From the NCBI GenBank assembly GCA_046336655.1, contig JBKDGH010000010.1, positions 1-64,000 on the forward strand: DNA of 64,000 nucleotides. The letters run 5' to 3'. This DNA comes from CANGTU01 sp046336655 (GTDB taxonomy: Bacteria > Bacteroidota > Bacteroidia > Flavobacteriales_D > Sanyastnellaceae). Positions 59,080 through 64,000 of the stretch are shown piece after piece; the first letter of the stretch is position 1; the number at the start of each line of letters is the position of its first letter. The translations under genes and the position numbers were made by a program. The notes under the pieces are model-generated. The model had not been told where the DNA came from and did not search any database. It worked only from the letters and a program-made list of their open reading frames with translations.

Positions 59080-59567
59080 CAACCCGGCAGCGCTTCGATT
59101 AGTCGGATCACTTCCTCCAACATGGCTTCATCCTCTGCGCGGAAACGCGCCGGAATTTCACTGTCAATATCAATCACCGCCACCACCCCGCCATCCGGTC
59201 CGTGCACAGGAAGAACGAGTTCAGAGCGACTGAGCGCGCTGCAGGCAATGTGCCCTGGAAACGCATCCACATCGGGAACATTAAGCGTTCGGTTTTCCTT
59301 CCAGGCCATACCGCAAACCCCTTTTCCAAAGGCAATGCGCGTGCAGGCCACAGGCCCCTGAAACGGCCCGAGCACGAGTTCATTGCCCCTGACCAGGTAA
59401 CAGCCCGTCCAGTGAAACCCAAAGGTGTAATGCAGCGCTGAAAGAATGTTTCCGAGGTTGGCAACAAGGTCAATTTCTCCCTGTACAAGTGCCTTCAACT
59501 GGGGCAACAGCGCCTGGTACTTTTCCTTCCCCGAAAGCTGGTGGTCAATGAGTATCGTTTCCGCCAT
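59076..59567 (-). CDS. msrC: Free methionine-(R)-sulfoxide reductase, GAF type
   Basis: 163 residues of one GAF domain. The catalytic cysteines are where fRMsr proteins have them: GPVACTRIAFGKGVCGMAW (Cys75, Cys85) and GHIACSALSRSELVLPV (Cys109). The enzyme reduces free methionine-R-sulfoxide in the cytoplasm. The gene order before the Ig-like lipoprotein is probably an operon with a four-base overlap (GTGA), although the functions look unrelated. Confidence 0.92.
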   Translation of the reverse strand: MAETILIDHQLSGKEKYQALLPQLKALVQGEIDLVANLGNILSALHYTFGFHWTGCYLVRGNELVLGPFQGPVACTRIAFGKGVCGMAWKENRTLNVPDVDAFPGHIACSALSRSELVLPVHGPDGGVVAVIDIDSEIPARFRAEDEAMLEEVIRLIEALPGW

Positions 59568-59663
59568 TGCCGGCGAAAGTACGACCCGGCAGGCCGAATC
59601 CTGAAAAGGCAGTGGTTGCCCGCAACCAAAACAAGGGTCATGTGTTTGGCCTTTGTGGGCCGT

Positions 59664-59671
59664 TATATTTG
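59664..59671 (+). promoter_or_regulatory. -7 promoter box of gcvP (TATATTTG)
   Basis: Exact TAnnTTTG match 31 bases before the ATG at 59703. A TTTG lies only 15 bases upstream, shorter than ideal. Confidence 0.5.
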
Positions 59672-59702
59672 CCCACCTTTCAATTTATAAAGGTCCATTC
59701 TG

Positions 59703-62549
59703 ATGTCTACCTCCTTTTCCTCCCGACACATCGGTCCGCGCCCGGAAGAAGTGCGCGAAATGCTTGAAACAATCGGCGTTTCATCCATCAATGAATTGAT
59801 TGATAAAACTGTTCCCTCGGCAATCCGGCTCACTAAACCGCTCAATGTGGCTACGGCCATCAGTGAGGCAGATTACCTCGCCATGGTGTGGGAAAAAGCG
59901 AAGAAGAATGTCGTCAACAAAAGCTACATCGGCATGGGTTACCATCCGACGCATACTCCCACTGTGATTCTGCGCAATATCCTGGAGAATCCGGGATGGT
60001 ATACCGCTTACACTCCCTATCAGGCGGAAATCGCTCAGGGTCGTCTGGAGGCGCTGCTCAACTTCCAGACCATGGTCACCGATCTTACGGGCCTGCCTAT
60101 TGCCAACGCGAGCCTGCTCGATGAAGGCACTGCGGCAGCGGAGGCCATGATTCTTTTCCTGCACAGCATGAGCAAGGAAAAAGATCAGAAGGGCGCGAAT
60201 AAGTTTTTTGTAGACCGCGAAGTATTTCCGCAAACACTCGATGTGCTGCGCGGGCGTGCATCACACCTCAAGGTGGAGCTGGTTATCGGCGACTATAAAA
60301 CGCACTCCTTCACCGAAGACTTTTTCGGTGCGCTCGTGCAGTATCCGAATAATGTCGGTGAACTTTGCGACTACAAAGCATTCACAGACGCCGCTCATGC
60401 CGCAGGTGCCTATGTAGCTGTTGCCTCGGACCTGATGGCACTGGCACTCATCACACCTCCGGGTGAGTGGGGTGCAGACATCTGCTTCGGAAACTCCCAG
60501 CGCTTCGGTGTGCCCATGGGATACGGCGGACCGCACGCGGCGTTCTTCTGTACGCGTGATGAGTTCAAGCGAAACATGCCAGGACGTATCATCGGTGTGT
60601 CAAAGGACCGTCACGGACGCACCGCACTTCGCATGGCGCTTCAGACCCGTGAGCAGCATATTCGTCGGGAAAAAGCCACCTCCAACATTTGCACCGCTCA
60701 GGCGCTTCTCGCCGTGATGGCTTCCATGTACGCAGTATATCACGGCCCACAGGGCATAAAGCGGATTGCATCGCGCATTCATGAACGCGCAATGACGATT
60801 GCCGAGGGACTGAGGTCCGCCGGCCTGAACGTGCGAAACAGCACGTACTTCGACACATTGAACGTAGCCGTGACCGATGAGGCTGCGGTAAAAACACGTG
60901 CAGAAGCTGCGGGTATCAACTTCCGCTATTTCGGAGACGGTCACATTGGCATATCGGTCAGCGAAGTGACCAATGAGACTGATGTGGCGCAAGTGCTCCA
61001 GGTGATTGCCAACATCAATACAGGAATTGCTCCGGTCAGCGGCAACGCACTTGGTGCCTTTGTGCGCACCAGCGAATACCTCACGCACCCGGTGTTCAGC
61101 ACACATCACAGCGAAACAGAAATGCTTCGCTACATGAAGAAACTCGAGAACAAAGACCTGTCGCTCGCTCATGCCATGATCCCGCTGGGCTCTTGCACCA
61201 TGAAACTCAACGCGACGAGTGAAATGATTCCCGTGACCTGGCCGGAATTCGCAAACATCCATCCTTTCGCTCCGGTGAATCAGACTGCCGGTTATCAGGA
61301 AATGCTGGATGAACTTTCGCGTGATCTGTGCGAGTGCACCGGATTTGCGGGCATTTCATTGCAGCCCAATTCAGGCGCTCAGGGAGAGTTGGCGGGACTG
61401 CTGGTCATCATGGCCTACCACGCCAGCCGCGGTGATCATCACCGCAACATCTGCCTCATCCCTTCCTCAGCGCACGGAACGAATCCCGCATCAGCCGTAA
61501 TGGCAGGCCTTCAGGTAGTAGTAGTAAAATGCGATGAAAACGGAAACGTGGATGTCGCTGACCTCCGCGCAAAAGCGGAGCAGCACAAGGACAACCTCGC
61601 TGCATTGATGGTGACTTATCCATCCACTCACGGAGTTTTTGAAGAAGCCATCCGCGAGATTACCAAAATCGTACATGACAACGGCGGACAGGTTTACATG
61701 GACGGTGCGAACATGAACGCACAAGTAGGGCTCACCAATCCGGGCAACATCGGTGCAGACGTGTGTCACCTGAACCTTCACAAGACCTTCGCAATTCCTC
61801 ACGGCGGCGGCGGTCCGGGCATGGGCCCGATCGGCGTGGCAGCGCATCTGGTACCTTTCCTGCCGGGCAATCCTGTAATCAAAACCGGCGGCAATCAAGC
61901 TATACCTGCAGTGAGCAGTGCTCCATGGGGCAGCGCGCTCATCCTGCTGATTTCCTACGGGTATATCAAGATGCTTGGTGGCGAGGGCGTAACAGACGCC
62001 ACGCGATATGCCATTCTGAACGCCAACTACATGAAGGCGCGACTGGAAAAGCACTTTGACGTGCTTTACACCGGAGCCAATGGCTCTGTTGCTCACGAAA
62101 TGATTCTCGACTGCCGCGCATTCAAGGCAGCGGGAGTAGAAGTAGAAGATATCGCCAAGCGCCTGATGGACTATGGATTTCACGCGCCAACCGTGAGCTT
62201 CCCTGTTGCCGGAACCGTGATGGTGGAGCCCACTGAAAGTGAACCGAAAGCAGAACTCGACCGCTTCTGCGACGCTATGATTTCGATCCGCAGAGAAATC
62301 GAAGAGATTGAATCAGGTCGTGCAGACAAGCAGGACAATGTGTTGAAAATGGCTCCGCATACCGCGCTTGAGCTCACCTCTGACAACTGGAACCATGCCT
62401 ACTCCCGTGAGAAGGCCGCGTATCCGGTTGCAGGATTGCGTGAGAATAAATTCTGGACTTCAGTAGGACGTGTGGACAATGCATTCGGAGACCGCAATCT
62501 TGTGTGTACCTGTCCTCCGATGGAGATGTACGAGGCGGCGACGGTGTAA
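59703..62549 (+). CDS. gcvP: Glycine dehydrogenase (decarboxylating), P protein of the glycine cleavage system
   Basis: 948 residues, a full-length single-chain P protein with two homologous halves. The N-terminal half opens RHIGPRPEEVREML; the C-terminal half carries the PLP site HLNLHKTFAIPHGGGGPGMG with Lys694. GcvP decarboxylates glycine and loads the aminomethyl group on GcvH. Its partner gene gcvH is at 9629-10006 in the window, not clustered with it. Has its own -7 box; no glycine riboswitch seen upstream. Confidence 0.97.
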   Translation: MSTSFSSRHIGPRPEEVREMLETIGVSSINELIDKTVPSAIRLTKPLNVATAISEADYLAMVWEKAKKNVVNKSYIGMGYHPTHTPTVILRNILENPGWYTAYTPYQAEIAQGRLEALLNFQTMVTDLTGLPIANASLLDEGTAAAEAMILFLHSMSKEKDQKGANKFFVDREVFPQTLDVLRGRASHLKVELVIGDYKTHSFTEDFFGALVQYPNNVGELCDYKAFTDAAHAAGAYVAVASDLMALALITPPGEWGADICFGNSQRFGVPMGYGGPHAAFFCTRDEFKRNMPGRIIGVSKDRHGRTALRMALQTREQHIRREKATSNICTAQALLAVMASMYAVYHGPQGIKRIASRIHERAMTIAEGLRSAGLNVRNSTYFDTLNVAVTDEAAVKTRAEAAGINFRYFGDGHIGISVSEVTNETDVAQVLQVIANINTGIAPVSGNALGAFVRTSEYLTHPVFSTHHSETEMLRYMKKLENKDLSLAHAMIPLGSCTMKLNATSEMIPVTWPEFANIHPFAPVNQTAGYQEMLDELSRDLCECTGFAGISLQPNSGAQGELAGLLVIMAYHASRGDHHRNICLIPSSAHGTNPASAVMAGLQVVVVKCDENGNVDVADLRAKAEQHKDNLAALMVTYPSTHGVFEEAIREITKIVHDNGGQVYMDGANMNAQVGLTNPGNIGADVCHLNLHKTFAIPHGGGGPGMGPIGVAAHLVPFLPGNPVIKTGGNQAIPAVSSAPWGSALILLISYGYIKMLGGEGVTDATRYAILNANYMKARLEKHFDVLYTGANGSVAHEMILDCRAFKAAGVEVEDIAKRLMDYGFHAPTVSFPVAGTVMVEPTESEPKAELDRFCDAMISIRREIEEIESGRADKQDNVLKMAPHTALELTSDNWNHAYSREKAAYPVAGLRENKFWTSVGRVDNAFGDRNLVCTCPPMEMYEAATV

Positions 62550-62697
62550 CCGTTCGTATTTCTGGTTCTGATCGAAATAATGCGCCGGACAGGATTGGCG
62601 TGCGCTTAGGGTTTTACTCCTGACCTTCGCTTCTGACCTAAATTGAGCCGCAATTGCTCTGTTTTCGTCATAACCCGGAGTTACCGGCGATCTTCCT

Positions 62698-63996
62698 ATG
62701 TTCTCAAATCGCTTCCTTCTCATCATGGTCATGGCACTGGGAACAGGCCTCAGGATTTTCGTTGCGCGTGACGAATACCTACACCAGTGGGATGAACGAT
62801 TTCATGCGCTTGTCGCCAAGAATCTGATAGAAGACCCTTTAAGGCCAACCCTATACAAACATCCGGTTGAGCAGTACGATTATTGCGATTGGACACGCAA
62901 TCACATCTGGCTGAGTAAGCCGCCAGTACCACTTTGGCTTATGGCAATCAGTATTCACGCCTTCGGACTGCACGAGTTCGCCGTCAGGGTTCCTGGAATT
63001 ATCGCCGCTATACTTGCTACGTTGCTCACCTATTATATCGCGCGGCGCTTTTTGAGTGACCGGCAAGCAATCTTCGCTTCGCTTCTTTATGCAATACACC
63101 CTGTCATCAGCGACCTGGCCGCAGGCCGGGTAAGCAGTGATGGTGTAGAAAGTGTATTTCTGTTTTTCATTGTTCTTTCATGCTATTTCGTTTTCCGTGA
63201 CCCTCCTGGCAAACCCAGAACGTCCAGCTATCTCCTCACCGGGGCATTCAGTGGACTAGCCGTTCTGAGCAAATGGCAGCCGGGACTTTTACCGATCGTC
63301 CTTCTCTTCGTATTCCACTTTGAGCCTCGCAGTCTCGCGCGACATTTTCGGTTCACATTTCTGGCATTTCTCGTCAGCGCTGTCATATTCGGTGGGTGGA
63401 TACTACACTGCTTTATTCAATTCGAGACCGAGGCCCAGTATATGATGAGGGCCCTTTTTACTCCCTTCGTGGATGAGTCAATTAACCCTGACGGAAAGTG
63501 GTACAGCTACTTAACAGATTTCGGGAACTATTTTGGATATACTACATTTCTGCTAACCGGGGTTTTCGCTTACAGTGCATTCAAACAAAAGTCATGTGGG
63601 AGTTTAGCCCTCCTTATCTGGGCTCTTTTACCGCTGTTCATCTTCTCTATGGCTGAGGTCAAACGGGGGACATACCTCATGATAAGCGCTCCGGCGATAT
63701 TCATCATCATATCATCCTTCTTGACCTCAAGGAATTCCTCCAACAGGCGATCCCGTTTCTACTCCGCAGCGGGTATAATCAGTGTCATCAGCATCCTGAT
63801 TCTTACAGTCGAGAAGCTTCATATTTTTAACCCCAAAGACACAACCCCCGCTTGGAGTGCTGAGCTAAAAGCACGCCAATACGCGCCAGGCAAGGTAATT
63901 TATAACGAGCCTCATTATATCGAAGCAATGTTCTATCATAACATTGTAGCCTATGATGGCGAAAAACCTTCAGAGCATTCCGTTAGCACACCATGA
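62698..63996 (+). CDS. ArnT/GT39-like membrane glycosyltransferase
   Basis: 432 residues with about ten to eleven hydrophobic helices. The first loop carries the catalytic DE motif LHQWDERFHALVAKNLIEDP, and the YKHPVEQYDY and WTRNHIWLSKPPVPLWLMAI segments match the family of lipid-linked sugar transferases (PMT/ArnT). Substrate unknown; it may add sugars to lipid A, proteins or glycans at the periplasmic face. It is somewhat shorter than ArnT and ends with a short soluble tail. The stop lies four bases from the window edge, so the following gene is not visible. Confidence 0.8.
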   Translation: MFSNRFLLIMVMALGTGLRIFVARDEYLHQWDERFHALVAKNLIEDPLRPTLYKHPVEQYDYCDWTRNHIWLSKPPVPLWLMAISIHAFGLHEFAVRVPGIIAAILATLLTYYIARRFLSDRQAIFASLLYAIHPVISDLAAGRVSSDGVESVFLFFIVLSCYFVFRDPPGKPRTSSYLLTGAFSGLAVLSKWQPGLLPIVLLFVFHFEPRSLARHFRFTFLAFLVSAVIFGGWILHCFIQFETEAQYMMRALFTPFVDESINPDGKWYSYLTDFGNYFGYTTFLLTGVFAYSAFKQKSCGSLALLIWALLPLFIFSMAEVKRGTYLMISAPAIFIIISSFLTSRNSSNRRSRFYSAAGIISVISILILTVEKLHIFNPKDTTPAWSAELKARQYAPGKVIYNEPHYIEAMFYHNIVAYDGEKPSEHSVSTP

Positions 63997-64000
63997 ACAC

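Noticed and set aside
59568..59702. Glycine riboswitch before gcvP
   Set aside because: The upstream gap is only 135 bases and shows a -7 box close to the start but no tandem glycine aptamer structure.
62550..62697. Structured leader of the ArnT-like gene
   Set aside because: Only a four-base-pair hairpin (GAGC/GCTC) and no clear promoter box.

Overview
The window is a chromosomal stretch of a Bacteroidota bacterium. The evidence is consistent: type IX secretion (T9SS) and gliding genes (a SprE/PorW-like lipoprotein, GldH, a PorP/SprF protein), several secreted proteins with T9SS C-terminal sorting domains, promoter -7 boxes of the TAnnTTTG type instead of sigma-70 boxes, few Shine-Dalgarno sites, and an F-type ATPase operon without the beta and epsilon genes, as is usual in this phylum. 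The order cannot be fixed from the window. Genes are packed tightly, with eleven four-base start/stop overlaps. I see no insertion sequence, prophage, CRISPR array or rRNA operon.

Layout. 1-4000: start of an MlaE-type lipid ABC permease, a 44-residue lipoprotein coupled to a SprT-like protein, and an outer-membrane pair (a helix-hairpin-helix/beta-barrel protein and a PorV/PorQ-like barrel). 4000-8000: tRNA-Leu, trigger factor, and a secreted M43 metalloprotease. 8100-13700: a nicotinamide riboside uptake/phosphorylation pair, VanZ-like protein, GcvH, a half-size TauE/SafE protein, proline dehydrogenase, an M20 dipeptidase and a LEA-type lipoprotein. 13800-22300: ribosomal protein L34, a glycosyltransferase with RNase HII, a T9SS cargo, then a minus-strand run AIM24-like, mnmH, selD and a GT-B-like protein of unknown role, preceded by tRNA-Asn.

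22500-33400: a PfkB-type sugar kinase, an M23 peptidase divergent from the SprE/PorW-like lipoprotein, a bactofilin, and the ATP synthase genes atpZ, an AtpI-like gene, atpB, E, F, H, A and G. 33400-44500: a NtrY-like sensor kinase, cyclase-family hydrolase with hemW, a biotin carrier protein, a T9SS type B cargo coupled to a PorP/SprF gene, a MmcQ/YjbR protein, an acidic unknown coupled to rsmI, lysS, and an OmpA lipoprotein. 44000-47800: recO, holB, ricT and gldH on the minus strand. 47860-51200: a possible small RNA or attenuated leader and a large T9SS cargo. 51200-59600: small envelope proteins, rlmN, a beta-barrel protein, a PolB-like exonuclease, a serine hydrolase, a TPR protein, an Ig-like lipoprotein and free methionine sulfoxide reductase. 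59700-64000: gcvP and an ArnT-like membrane glycosyltransferase.

Most of this is housekeeping and envelope biology. The points most worth checking are the promoter, UUCG hairpin and terminator unit at 47868-48017, the GT-B-like gene at the end of the selenium operon, the periplasmic DNA-binding-type domain fused to an outer-membrane barrel, the histidine-rich extension of AtpB, and promoters sitting almost on top of start codons. All functional calls come from reading the translated sequence; no database search was possible.
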